Assembly: GCA_021780495.1 (NCBI GenBank)
Contig: JAJXYO010000019.1
Location: forward strand, 1-47,435
Direction of reading: 5' to 3'
DNA length: 47,435 nucleotides
Source of the DNA: Deltaproteobacteria bacterium
Lineage (GTDB): Bacteria; Desulfobacterota; Desulfuromonadia; Geobacterales; Pseudopelobacteraceae
Position numbers and translations under genes: made by a program. Below the pieces are notes generated by a model, which was not told the origin of the DNA, searched no databases, and saw only the letters and a list, made by a program, of their open reading frames with translations. Positions 1 through 7,668 of the stretch are shown piece by piece (the stretch's first letter is position 1; each line of letters opens with the position of its first letter).

Positions 1-111
1 GATTCTTTTGTAGCCGGAATACCGGCCATGTTGCAACGGATGCTGCTAATTCCGGCCTGGAAATACTGACTCAGAGCGTATAAACAAAAGCGTTACCACC
101 GCTTATGTCGG

Positions 112-132
112 TGCGAAAGTTGAGTTTTTAAT
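112..132 (-). repeat. IS-terminus-like 21-bp sequence (left copy)
   Basis: On the minus strand this stretch contains AACTCAACTTTCGCA and its flank. It matches positions 47304-47324 at 20 of 21 bases in the opposite orientation. The interior sequences beyond the match differ, which is what the two different ends of related insertion sequences would show. If so, an element would lie to the left of the window and end near 132. No complete gene is visible in 1-246; one open frame runs through roughly 51-209 without a start codon and resembles nothing I recognise. Confidence 0.4.
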
Positions 133-184
133 ATTACCATCAAAGGTGCCCGTCTGCAAGACCGTGAACAAAAATGATATTCGT

Positions 185-214
185 TTGACGCACACGCAGG
201 TTGTGTGCTAAATT
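185..214 (+). promoter_or_regulatory. Candidate sigma-70 promoter with internal dyad
   Basis: TTGACG at 185-190 is followed after 18 nt by TAAATT at 209-214, 32 nt ahead of the TPR lipoprotein start. The spacer contains an inverted repeat, GCACAC at 190-195 and GTGTGC at 203-208, separated by 7 nt. It could be an operator. Because a short T run follows (213-217), the dyad could instead be a weak terminator of an upstream unit. The sequence does not decide between these. Confidence 0.35.
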
Positions 215-246
215 TTTAAACATTTTCCTTTCTATCGAGCTTACCA

Positions 247-1953
247 ATGCCTGTTATTTCATTATTGTTGTTACTTGTCGCACTGTTGTCGTCGTGTGCT
301 GCCGTACCGGTGACGTCCCCAGAAGCATCTCTCCAGTCACCGCCAACCTATGATGGCCGGTCACGGGCGCTTTATCTTTATTCCCGTGCCCGACTTGCAG
401 GATTGGAGGGTGATTATCCAACGGCACTCAACATCCTGCGGGATGCCGTGGAGTTGGATCCATCCTCGGCCTTTCTGAACTCAGCAATAGCTGAAATCAA
501 GCTGAAAATCGGACAGACCGATGAGGCGCTGGAGTATATTTTAAAGGCAATCCAGCTTGATCCTGACTACCGTCCCCCCTACCTCATGGCGGGATCGATC
601 ATGGCGGCTGGCGGCAAAGATCTGGAAGCAGCTGAATATCTGCGCAAGGCGATTGCTCTGGATCCTGCCAAAGAGGACGCCTATCTGCAGTTGGTCATCT
701 CGCTGAACCGCCTGTTTGAGTATGGGGAATCTGTCAGTACTCTCAAGTCCCTGGTAAAAGCAAATAGCGATTCGGTGCTGGGATATTATTATCTCGGAAA
801 AACCTATGGACAGATGAAGCTCTATCGTGATGCCGCGGGCTATTTTGCAAAAACACTTGAGTTGCGACCTGATTTTGAACAGGCTGCAATAGATATGGCT
901 GCCGCCTATGAGGCCATGGGAGATTATACCAAGGCCATCGAGACATACAAAGGGCTGGTCGGTGGTGATGACGATGCAACCGTTGTTCAGCAGAGGTTGA
1001 TTCAGCTCCTTATCCAGCAGCGTCGTTTTACAGAAGCCCTCAAATATCTCAATCAAGCGGTTGAGTCCGGTTATGGCGGTCAGGAAACCATGCGCAAGAT
1101 CGGCTTGATTCACATGGAGCTCGATCATTTTGATGAAGCCATCAAGGTTTTCAGTGCCATACTTGAAAAAGATCCTGCTGCGCATCAGATACGCCTGTAT
1201 CTCGCTATTGCATATGAAGAAAAAGGCGACCTTACTTCAGCATACAAAGAATTTTTGAAGATCCCCACTGATTCCAGCTCTTACATCGATGCTATTGGTC
1301 ATAGAGCCTTCATACTGAAGGAACAGGGGAAATCAGAACAGGCTCTTGCGGTTCTCAAAGCGGCAATCGCAGATAATCCAGACCAATTGGAACTGTATCT
1401 AAACCTATCGTCTCTGTATGAAGCTTTGGACAGGCCCAATGATGGCCTGGCGCTTTTGTTCACGGCTGAAAAACAGTTCGAATCGGATCCCCGTCTTCAA
1501 TTCCGGATCGGCGTTCTGTATGACAAGCTGGGCAAACGATCAGAATCGATTGAGCGGATGAAAAAAGTCATCAGTCTCAATCCCAACGATGCCCAGGCGC
1601 TCAACTTTCTGGGGTACTCGTATGCAGAGATGGGTATTCATCTGGAAGAAGCCTTGACGTATCTAAAAAAGGCGGTTGATATTCGTCCCAATGACGGTTT
1701 CTTCCTGGATAGTCTTGGTTGGGTATACTTCAAGATGAAAAACTATGACGAAGCAGTCAGAAATCTGGAAAAAGCGGCTGCCCTGGTGGAGGACGATTCG
1801 ACCATTTCCGAACATCTTGGTGATGTCTATGCTGCCAGAAAAGAACAGAAAAAAGCCCTCAAAGCTTACAGGAAGGCGTTTGAGATTGACCCTGATCATA
1901 AAGAGTTGCTGAATAAGATTCGGCGGATCAAAGGGGAGCCGGCCGAAAGATGA
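247..1953 (+). CDS. TPR-repeat lipoprotein
   Basis: The product is a 568-residue secreted lipoprotein made almost entirely of tetratricopeptide repeats. The N-terminus is a short hydrophobic stretch ending in LLSSC, a lipobox, so it is probably anchored in a membrane facing the periplasm. About a dozen TPR units follow from around residue 40 to the end, recognisable by the recurring pattern A-x-x-x-L-x-x-A-x-x-L-x-P. TPR arrays bind other proteins, and no enzymatic motif is visible. The start has little Shine-Dalgarno character and the signal lacks basic residues, but no other start exists before the upstream in-frame stop at 217. The stop overlaps the next start by four bases (ATGA), suggesting coupling with the ABC substrate-binding protein. 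The partner is unknown. Confidence 0.8.
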   Translation: MPVISLLLLLVALLSSCAAVPVTSPEASLQSPPTYDGRSRALYLYSRARLAGLEGDYPTALNILRDAVELDPSSAFLNSAIAEIKLKIGQTDEALEYILKAIQLDPDYRPPYLMAGSIMAAGGKDLEAAEYLRKAIALDPAKEDAYLQLVISLNRLFEYGESVSTLKSLVKANSDSVLGYYYLGKTYGQMKLYRDAAGYFAKTLELRPDFEQAAIDMAAAYEAMGDYTKAIETYKGLVGGDDDATVVQQRLIQLLIQQRRFTEALKYLNQAVESGYGGQETMRKIGLIHMELDHFDEAIKVFSAILEKDPAAHQIRLYLAIAYEEKGDLTSAYKEFLKIPTDSSSYIDAIGHRAFILKEQGKSEQALAVLKAAIADNPDQLELYLNLSSLYEALDRPNDGLALLFTAEKQFESDPRLQFRIGVLYDKLGKRSESIERMKKVISLNPNDAQALNFLGYSYAEMGIHLEEALTYLKKAVDIRPNDGFFLDSLGWVYFKMKNYDEAVRNLEKAAALVEDDSTISEHLGDVYAARKEQKKALKAYRKAFEIDPDHKELLNKIRRIKGEPAER

Positions 1954-3584
1954 GAATGTCCCGGTGGGGGAAGGTGGCTGTCTTCCTCATGGCAGCATGT
2001 GTTCTGACTGCGTGTTCTTCCGGTGAGCAGAAAAACGTAGCGCGGCAGATTGGCGCCTCCTCGCCGGTTTACGGTGATGCCATCGTGGAAGGTACCATCG
2101 GCGAGGCATCCACCCTGATTCCCATACTGGCTACCGATTCAGCTTCACATGCCGTTGCCGCTCAAATCTACAACGGTTTGGTTAAATACGATAAAAATCT
2201 GGTCATTGTCGGTGATCTGGCCGAATCCTTCGATATCTCCAGAGATGGTCTGACCATCACCTTTCATTTGCGCCACGGCGTGACATGGCACGACGGCGCT
2301 CCCTTCAGTTCCCGTGATGTACTCTATACCTACCGCGTCATTATCGATCCCAAAACCCCCACGGCCTATGCCGAGGATTTCAAACAGGTTAAAACCATCA
2401 CCGCACCGGATGCATATACCGTCAGGGTCACCTACGGTTCGCCCTTTGCCCCGGCTTTGGCCTCGTGGGGTACCAGTATCCTGCCCGCCCATCTGTTGGA
2501 GGGTAAGGATATCACCAAAAGCCCCCTGGCCCGCCAGCCGATCGGTACCGGCCCCTACCGTTTCAAGGAATGGATCGCCGGCCAGAAAATCGTGCTGGAT
2601 GCCAATCCCTCCTATTTTGAGGGACGGCCCTACATTGATCACTACATCTATCGCATCATCCCCGATACCTCCACCATGTACATGGAGTTGAAGGCCGGGA
2701 CTATCGACACAATGACCCTGACGCCGGTGCAGTATGCCCGTCAGACCACCTCCCGACAGTTCACCTCACGCTTCAACAAGTTCCGTTATCCCTCGTCAAA
2801 CTATATCTACATGGGTTACAACCTGCGTCATCCACTATTCAAGGACAAACGCATCCGACAGGCCCTGACTGCGGCCATCAACAAGGATGAGCTGATCCAG
2901 GGCGTATTATTCGGCATGGGTCAGAAGGCCTACGGTCCGATTACCCCGGGAAGGTGGGCCTACAACCCGAACATCAAGGATATCGCCTACGATCCGCAGC
3001 ATGCTGTTGACCTGCTGGCTCAGGCCGGCTGGCGACAGAAGAATGCCGACGGCATCCTGGTCAAGGATGGCAAACCCTTCCAATTCACGATTCTGACCAA
3101 TCAGGGTAACCAGCAACGTCTGCTGACGGCTCAGATCATCCAGCAACGGCTGAGATTCATTGGCATCGATGTCAAGATCCGTATCGTGGAGTGGGCTACC
3201 TTCATTAAGGAATTTGTAGACAAAGGCAACTTCGAAGTGGTCCTGCTGGGGTGGAGTACCACGCCTGACCCGGACATGTACGACGTCTGGCACTCCAGCA
3301 AAACCAACCCGGGCGAGCTTAACTTCATCGGTTTCAAGAACGCCGAGGTCGACCGTCTGCTGGTGGAGGGACGCAGCACCTTTGATATGGAGAAACGCAA
3401 GAAGGCCTATTTCCGCATCCAGGAGATCCTGGCCGACGAGCAACCCTATACCTTTCTGTATGTCCCTGATGCCCTGCCGGTGGTCAGTGCCCGTATCCGC
3501 GGCGTGGAAGTGGCCCCGGCCGGTATCGGATACAACCAGATCAAATGGTATGTGCCGAAGAATGAGCAGGTCTACGTGCCATGA
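1950..3584 (+). CDS. Peptide-type ABC transporter substrate-binding lipoprotein (SBP_bac_5 / DppA-OppA family)
   Basis: This 544-residue protein has a lipoprotein signal (lipobox LTAC near residue 22) and the full-length extracellular solute-binding family 5 fold. Typical sequences include the early 'LAESFDISRDGLTITFHLR' block, the 'WHDGAPFSSRDVLYTY' block and 'LAQAGWR' in the second half. These proteins capture oligopeptides or related solutes in the periplasm and deliver them to a DppB/DppC permease pair. Matching permease genes occur at 8771 and 9756, beyond the SNF2 and SWIM genes, so the transporter is split on the map. It overlaps the neighbouring genes by four bases at both ends. The actual ligand cannot be read from the sequence; dipeptides, oligopeptides and nickel are all carried by this family. 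Confidence 0.9.
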   Translation: MRMSRWGKVAVFLMAACVLTACSSGEQKNVARQIGASSPVYGDAIVEGTIGEASTLIPILATDSASHAVAAQIYNGLVKYDKNLVIVGDLAESFDISRDGLTITFHLRHGVTWHDGAPFSSRDVLYTYRVIIDPKTPTAYAEDFKQVKTITAPDAYTVRVTYGSPFAPALASWGTSILPAHLLEGKDITKSPLARQPIGTGPYRFKEWIAGQKIVLDANPSYFEGRPYIDHYIYRIIPDTSTMYMELKAGTIDTMTLTPVQYARQTTSRQFTSRFNKFRYPSSNYIYMGYNLRHPLFKDKRIRQALTAAINKDELIQGVLFGMGQKAYGPITPGRWAYNPNIKDIAYDPQHAVDLLAQAGWRQKNADGILVKDGKPFQFTILTNQGNQQRLLTAQIIQQRLRFIGIDVKIRIVEWATFIKEFVDKGNFEVVLLGWSTTPDPDMYDVWHSSKTNPGELNFIGFKNAEVDRLLVEGRSTFDMEKRKKAYFRIQEILADEQPYTFLYVPDALPVVSARIRGVEVAPAGIGYNQIKWYVPKNEQVYVP

Positions 3585-6280
3585 AGCTCGTCCTGACGCC
3601 CGCCGGACATCTGGTGGTGACGTCCGCGCACGATGCGCTTGAGGATGTTTCCGCTTCACTGCCATACCGATCCGGCGATCTGGAACAGGCCTTTGCCGGT
3701 TCCCAGGCAGCCGGAATCATGGTCTTGGCCGGAGGGAAAACCGCCCAGGATTGGCCGCTTGCCTGGCACTTCTGGCGAGACTTCGGTATACGCTATCTGC
3801 TCCTGCTCTGCCAGAACCAACCCAGCGCGGAGCGCCTCGAACCACTCCCACCTCCCGATGCCGCCACCCTTGCCTATCTCACCCTGAGTCTGCCCCCCAT
3901 GCCGGGTGCTGAATACTGTACCCCCGACGTTCTTGCCGGTATCTGGATTGATCTCGACAAATGGGCGCTGGGTTCGATTGCACGACATCCGGAGGGGCTG
4001 GCCGGTTTTCTGCATCAGTATGCGCCGCTCTGGCGTCAGGTGGGACGGGTCTGCTTTCATCTGGCCGAAAACCGGCAGGATACCGAATTCCCCTTTGCCT
4101 TCATGGCGACCTACATACCCCGGCTCGGCAAGAATGCCCGTGCCCAGCATCTGCCGCTCAGCCAGGCGTTGAAGGAATACGCCGGAGCCGATAATCGGGC
4201 AGCGCTCCTGCGTCTGCTGGAGCCGGTCCACGATGCCGGCAGCCGTTGTCCGTGGGTGCGGGAGCTGCTGGAGAACGGCGATATCTATCATCCGCTGGCC
4301 TGGACACCGGAGGAGGCCTACCCGTTTCTGCTGGATGTACCTGCCCTGGAAGAGAGCGGCCTCGTAGTGCGTCTGCCGGACTGGTGGAAAAGACGTCCCC
4401 GCCCCAGGGTGCAGGTGGCTATCGGCACTAAAGTCGGAGAATCCCTTTCGGCGCAGGCCTTGCTGGATTTCCGGGTCCAGCTGACCCTGGAGGGCGCCGA
4501 CCTCACATCTGAGGAGATAGCGCGATTGACATCGGCGGGGGAGGGCTTGGCGTTTTTGCGGGGGCAGTGGGTCGAGGTGGACGGCGACAAGCTCCGCCAG
4601 GCACTGGAACAGTGGCAACGGGTGAAGGCCGAGGCAAGCGAGTCTGGTCTGTCGTTTGTGGAAGGGATGCGTCTGCTGGCCGGAGCCCGGCGCGACCTGT
4701 CCGGCAACGATCCCATGCTGGATGAAACCGGCTGGTCCTTTGTGGAAGCAGGCGACCGCCTGTGGGAGCTGCTGGCCGGCCTGAGAGAGCCGGCACGTCT
4801 GGCCGCCGTGCAGGCCGGTCCCGATTTGCTTGCCGACCTGCGTCCCTACCAGCAGACCGGCCTCAACTGGCTCTGGTTCCTGTCGGAGATGGGGCTGGGC
4901 GCCTGTCTGGCCGACGACATGGGCTTGGGCAAGACCATCCAGGTGATCTCGCTCCTGCTGGTGCAGCGGGGACGTGCCGGAAAGTCCGTTCCCAGCCTGT
5001 TGGTGCTGCCGGCCTCGCTGCTGTCCAACTGGCGAAGCGAGCTGGCCCGCTTTGCACCGTCGCTGTCGGTTGTCTGCCTGCACCCGTCGGAGACCGAACG
5101 GACGGAACTGGCGAGCATCACCGCCGACCCCGAACAGGCACTTGCGTCCGTTGACGCGGTGCTGACCACCTACGGCATGCTCCAGCGTCAGGAGTGGATC
5201 AGAAAGCTGAAATGGAATCTGATCGTGCTGGACGAGGCCCAGGCCATCAAGAACCCAGGAACACAGCAGGCCAAAGCGGTCAAGACCCTCAGGGGACGTG
5301 CGCGCATCGCCCTGACCGGCACCCCGGTAGAAAACCGGCTGTCCGATCTCTGGTCGCTGTTCGACTTCATCAACCCCGGTCTGCTCGGGTCAGCCCCCCG
5401 TTTCAAGCAGTTCGTCACCGCGCTTGAAAACCGCGAACCCCGATCGTACGCCCCGTTGCGCTCTCTGGTGCAGCCCTACATCCTGCGCCGCCTCAAGAGC
5501 GACCGCAGTGTCATCAGCGATCTGCCCGACAAGGTAGAGATGGCCGCCTGGTGCGGCTTAAGCCCGGCCCAGGCCCGCTTGTACGGCCAAGCGGTCAATG
5601 ATCTGGCCGATGCACTCAAGGAACAGCAGGAAAGCGGCATGAAACGCCGGGGTCTGATTCTCTCCGCGTTGATGCGTTTCAAGCAGATCTGCAACCATCC
5701 CGGCCAGTCACTGGGAGACGGCGATTATGCCGAGACGCGCAGCGGCAAGTTTATTCGGTTGCGTGAATTAATCGAAGAGATCGCCTCGCGTCAGGAAAAG
5801 GCCCTGGTCTTTACCCAGTTCCGGGAGATGACCGGCCCTTTGGCCGCCTTCCTGGCCACGCTGTTCGGCCGCCCCGGTCTGGTGCTGCACGGTGGCACCC
5901 CGGTGGCTGAACGGAAGAAGCTGGTGGATCGCTTCCAGCACGAGGATGGTCCGCCCTTCTTTGTTCTGTCCCTCAAGGCCGGCGGTTCCGGCCTCAATCT
6001 GACAGCTGCCGGCCATGTGATCCATTTCGACCGCTGGTGGAATCCGGCGGTGGAGAATCAGGCCACCGACCGCGCCTTCCGCATCGGGCAGAACAAGAAC
6101 GTCATGGTGCACAAGTTTGTCTGCAAGGGGACGGTTGAGGAGAAGATCGACGCCATGATTACCGCCAAGGCCGGACTGGCGACGGAACTGCTGGAAGGGG
6201 CGGAAACCCTGCTGACCGAGATGGATGACGAGGCCCTGTTGAAGCTGGTTGCGCTGGATCTGGAGAAGGCGGGGATATGA
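3581..6280 (+). CDS. SNF2-family DEAD/DEAH-box ATPase with DUF3670-type N-terminal region
   Basis: This 899-residue protein is a superfamily 2 ATPase of the SNF2 group, which translocates on double-stranded DNA and remodels bound proteins. The first ~430 residues match the SNF2-associated region of bacterial members (note the 'LPDWWKRRPRPRVQV' and 'GEGLAFLRGQWVEVD' stretches). The motor follows: motif I with GLGKT at about 448-452, the DEAQ box at 551-554, TGTPVENR shortly after, and the C-terminal lobe with the arginine-finger motif RIGQ beginning at residue 834. All core motifs appear intact. The gene overlaps the substrate-binding gene by ATGA. Proteins of this subgroup are often encoded near a SWIM zinc-finger protein, and one lies at 7669. 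Its cellular role, such as DNA repair, transcription recycling or other, cannot be assigned. Confidence 0.92.
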   Translation: MKLVLTPAGHLVVTSAHDALEDVSASLPYRSGDLEQAFAGSQAAGIMVLAGGKTAQDWPLAWHFWRDFGIRYLLLLCQNQPSAERLEPLPPPDAATLAYLTLSLPPMPGAEYCTPDVLAGIWIDLDKWALGSIARHPEGLAGFLHQYAPLWRQVGRVCFHLAENRQDTEFPFAFMATYIPRLGKNARAQHLPLSQALKEYAGADNRAALLRLLEPVHDAGSRCPWVRELLENGDIYHPLAWTPEEAYPFLLDVPALEESGLVVRLPDWWKRRPRPRVQVAIGTKVGESLSAQALLDFRVQLTLEGADLTSEEIARLTSAGEGLAFLRGQWVEVDGDKLRQALEQWQRVKAEASESGLSFVEGMRLLAGARRDLSGNDPMLDETGWSFVEAGDRLWELLAGLREPARLAAVQAGPDLLADLRPYQQTGLNWLWFLSEMGLGACLADDMGLGKTIQVISLLLVQRGRAGKSVPSLLVLPASLLSNWRSELARFAPSLSVVCLHPSETERTELASITADPEQALASVDAVLTTYGMLQRQEWIRKLKWNLIVLDEAQAIKNPGTQQAKAVKTLRGRARIALTGTPVENRLSDLWSLFDFINPGLLGSAPRFKQFVTALENREPRSYAPLRSLVQPYILRRLKSDRSVISDLPDKVEMAAWCGLSPAQARLYGQAVNDLADALKEQQESGMKRRGLILSALMRFKQICNHPGQSLGDGDYAETRSGKFIRLRELIEEIASRQEKALVFTQFREMTGPLAAFLATLFGRPGLVLHGGTPVAERKKLVDRFQHEDGPPFFVLSLKAGGSGLNLTAAGHVIHFDRWWNPAVENQATDRAFRIGQNKNVMVHKFVCKGTVEEKIDAMITAKAGLATELLEGAETLLTEMDDEALLKLVALDLEKAGI

Positions 6281-6284
6281 ATTT

Positions 6285-6323
6285 AACAAACCTCCGAGGT
6301 TTCCAAAACCTCGGAGGTTTGTT
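6285..6323. terminator. Long hairpin after the SNF2 gene (possible terminator / repeat family copy 1)
   Basis: An 18-bp perfect stem (6285-6302 pairs with 6306-6323) closes a 3-nt loop directly after the SNF2 stop codon. The core CCGAGGTTT...AAACCTCGG resembles the palindrome at 7561-7592. It could terminate transcription, although the following T stretch is short, or it could be a dispersed palindromic repeat. It ends at the -35 element of the downstream promoter. Confidence 0.7.
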
Positions 6324-6351
6324 TGACAGACACATATTTTGCCATTATTAT
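6323..6351 (+). promoter_or_regulatory. Sigma-70-type promoter of the toxin-antitoxin pair
   Basis: TTGACA at 6323-6328 and TATTAT at 6346-6351 are separated by exactly 17 nt. This is a near-consensus promoter 20 nt before the antitoxin start. It gives the cassette its own transcription, independent of the upstream operon. Confidence 0.75.
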
Positions 6352-6373
6352 GTGCTTAAAGGAGGCACATTAT
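6347..6373. promoter_or_regulatory. Candidate antitoxin operator (inverted repeat)
   Basis: ATTATGTGC at 6347-6355 and GCACATTAT at 6365-6373 form an inverted repeat with 8 of 9 matching positions and a 9-nt spacer. The left arm covers the -10 element, the spacer and right arm hold the AAGGAGG ribosome-binding site, and the right arm ends in the start codon. This is the expected layout for autorepression by a ribbon-helix-helix antitoxin. Confidence 0.5.
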
Positions 6374-6578
6374 GAGAGCCACAATTGCGATAGATGATGC
6401 GTTATTCAAAGAGGCCTTTTCACTTTCCAACGCGAAAACAAAGAAAGAGCTTATCAGCATGTCGTTGCAGGAATTTGTCAGGAAAAAGCGGTTGGAGCAC
6501 CTTGCGGGCATGTATTCCTCCGGTGTGGTAACCACGACCTGTGAAGAGTTGGAGGAGTACCGCAGCGATGACAAATGA
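6372..6578 (+). CDS. VapB-family antitoxin (ribbon-helix-helix)
   Basis: The 68-residue protein opens with 'MRATIAIDDALFKEAFSLS', typical of the short VapB/DUF2191 antitoxins, in which the first strand forms the ribbon-helix-helix DNA-binding fold. The C-terminal half would wrap the toxin. An excellent Shine-Dalgarno sequence, AAGGAGG at 6359-6365, sits 6 nt before the ATG. The gene overlaps the toxin gene by 11 bp, the usual arrangement for translational coupling. It likely represses its own promoter through the inverted repeat at 6347-6373. Assignment rests on sequence pattern and on the PIN-domain partner. Confidence 0.8.
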   Translation: MRATIAIDDALFKEAFSLSNAKTKKELISMSLQEFVRKKRLEHLAGMYSSGVVTTTCEELEEYRSDDK

Positions 6579-6975
6579 GTTGATTCTTGCCGACACCACG
6601 GTCTGGATACATTTTCTACGCGGATCAGGGATTCAGTTCCAGGAGCGCATCGTCCCGCTCATCATGGCCGACAAGCTGGCGACAACGCCGATTGTCATCA
6701 TGGAGATTCTGAGAGGCGCAAAATCACTGAAAGAGTACGACAAATTGAGCAAGGATCTGGCTGCTCTGCGTTGTTTTGATCTTTCAGCGAAGGTGTGGGG
6801 GCGGGCCAACAAGCTTGGTTACACGCTCCGACACAAAGGTCTCAATGCACCGCTCACCGATACTCTGATTGCCGCCGTTGCCCAGGAACACAATGTGCGT
6901 CTGCTGCACGATGACCGGCACTTTGAAATGATCGCCTCGATATCCCCTCTCAAACATGAATTTCTCAAAGGGTAA
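6568..6975 (+). CDS. VapC-family PIN-domain ribonuclease toxin
   Basis: The 135-residue protein shows the PIN-domain layout. An early acidic residue lies in 'LADTTVWIHFLRG', a glutamate in 'VIMEILRGAKS', and two further acidic positions in 'LTDTLIAAVA' and 'LHDDRHF'. These four positions bind the divalent metal used for RNA cleavage. VapC toxins inhibit translation by cutting tRNA or rRNA unless bound by VapB. I chose the ATG at 6568 because the family begins just before the first catalytic aspartate and because it gives the normal overlap with the antitoxin gene. The length is standard for the family and no key residue seems missing, so the pair is probably functional. The RNA target is unknown. 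Confidence 0.85.
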   Translation: MTNELILADTTVWIHFLRGSGIQFQERIVPLIMADKLATTPIVIMEILRGAKSLKEYDKLSKDLAALRCFDLSAKVWGRANKLGYTLRHKGLNAPLTDTLIAAVAQEHNVRLLHDDRHFEMIASISPLKHEFLKG

Positions 6976-7062
6976 AGTAAGAACAGCCTAAACCGAAAAG
7001 GTCAAGGGTTTTGAACTCATTTAATAGTGAAGTTGTCCGCAATCCGTTCAATGGAGGTCAAT

Positions 7063-7530
7063 ATGGACTTCGATGAAGATAAGATAGATGACTACACCTT
7101 GGCACTTCTGTATCTGGTGACACATGAAAGGCATGAAGGCCTTGGTGCGCGGGCATGGAAGGGTTTTGACTGGGATACGCTGAACAGACTCCATCAGCAG
7201 GGCTACCTGTCAAACCCTGTGGGCAAGGCAAAGTCGGTTGGAATGAGCGAGCAAGGGTTTCTCAGAGCCAAGGAGCTTTTTGAGCGGCATTTTGCCAGGA
7301 AAGCTACCGTTACAACACTTCCAACGTTTACAGCCGAAGCCAGAAAACGCTGGGACCAGATCCCTGATAAAATAGTGTACCTGGACAATGTCTGGTGTGG
7401 ACAGTGCCGGGCTAGTTCTTCCACACAACTGCGCGAAGGAACAATGTCAGGGCGCTCTCTTGTGTTACATGGCACCTGCAAAAGATGTGGCGGTGAGGTT
7501 GCGCGAGTGATAGAGCCTGTTGATGAGTAA
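7063..7530 (+). CDS. DUF6429-type protein with C-terminal zinc-ribbon-like tail
   Basis: The 155-residue protein has two parts. Residues 1-80 resemble the DUF6429 family ('DDYTLALLYLVTHE', 'AWKGFDWDTLNRLHQQGYL', 'NPVGKAKSVGMSEQG'), a small, probably winged-helix-like fold of unknown function. The last ~50 residues add two CxxC pairs, CGQC and CKRC, that would fit a single zinc site. The start at 7063 is chosen for its strong GGAGG at 7053-7057 with 5-nt spacing; an upstream in-frame ATG-like start at 7027 lacks such a site. The gene stands between the toxin gene and the SWIM gene and may belong to the same inserted segment. The function is unknown. Confidence 0.7.
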   Translation: MDFDEDKIDDYTLALLYLVTHERHEGLGARAWKGFDWDTLNRLHQQGYLSNPVGKAKSVGMSEQGFLRAKELFERHFARKATVTTLPTFTAEARKRWDQIPDKIVYLDNVWCGQCRASSSTQLREGTMSGRSLVLHGTCKRCGGEVARVIEPVDE

Positions 7531-7560
7531 TTCCAGGTTGCTCTCAAGTTGAGAATTGAC

Positions 7561-7592
7561 AGACCATCGAGGTTTTAAAACCTCGATGGTCT
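7561..7592. terminator. Perfect 32-bp palindrome (possible terminator / repeat family copy 2)
   Basis: Two 16-nt arms are exactly complementary with no loop. The inner part CGAGGTTT/AAACCTCG is shared with the hairpin at 6285-6323. It lies 30 nt after the DUF6429 stop codon and could end that transcript, though no T run follows. The two palindromes bracket the toxin-antitoxin and DUF6429 genes. Confidence 0.6.
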
Positions 7593-7668
7593 CGCCTGAG
7601 ATAAAGGCCATATGATGCAAATTTGATTACCAGTACCAGTATTCCATGATTATAAGGAGATATCCCCC

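Noticed and set aside
51..209. Open frame without start codon at the left edge
   Set aside because: It has no start, no recognisable family and no ribosome site; it may be part of an IS fragment but cannot be supported as a gene.
541..1185. Long minus-strand frame inside the TPR gene
   Set aside because: It is a shadow of the repetitive + strand TPR coding sequence, with no ribosome site or family resemblance.
3656..5083. 475-codon minus-strand frame within the SNF2 gene
   Set aside because: It arises from GC-rich codon bias opposite a well-supported SNF2 ATPase; the translated sequence is low-complexity Gln/Leu/Gly and matches no fold.
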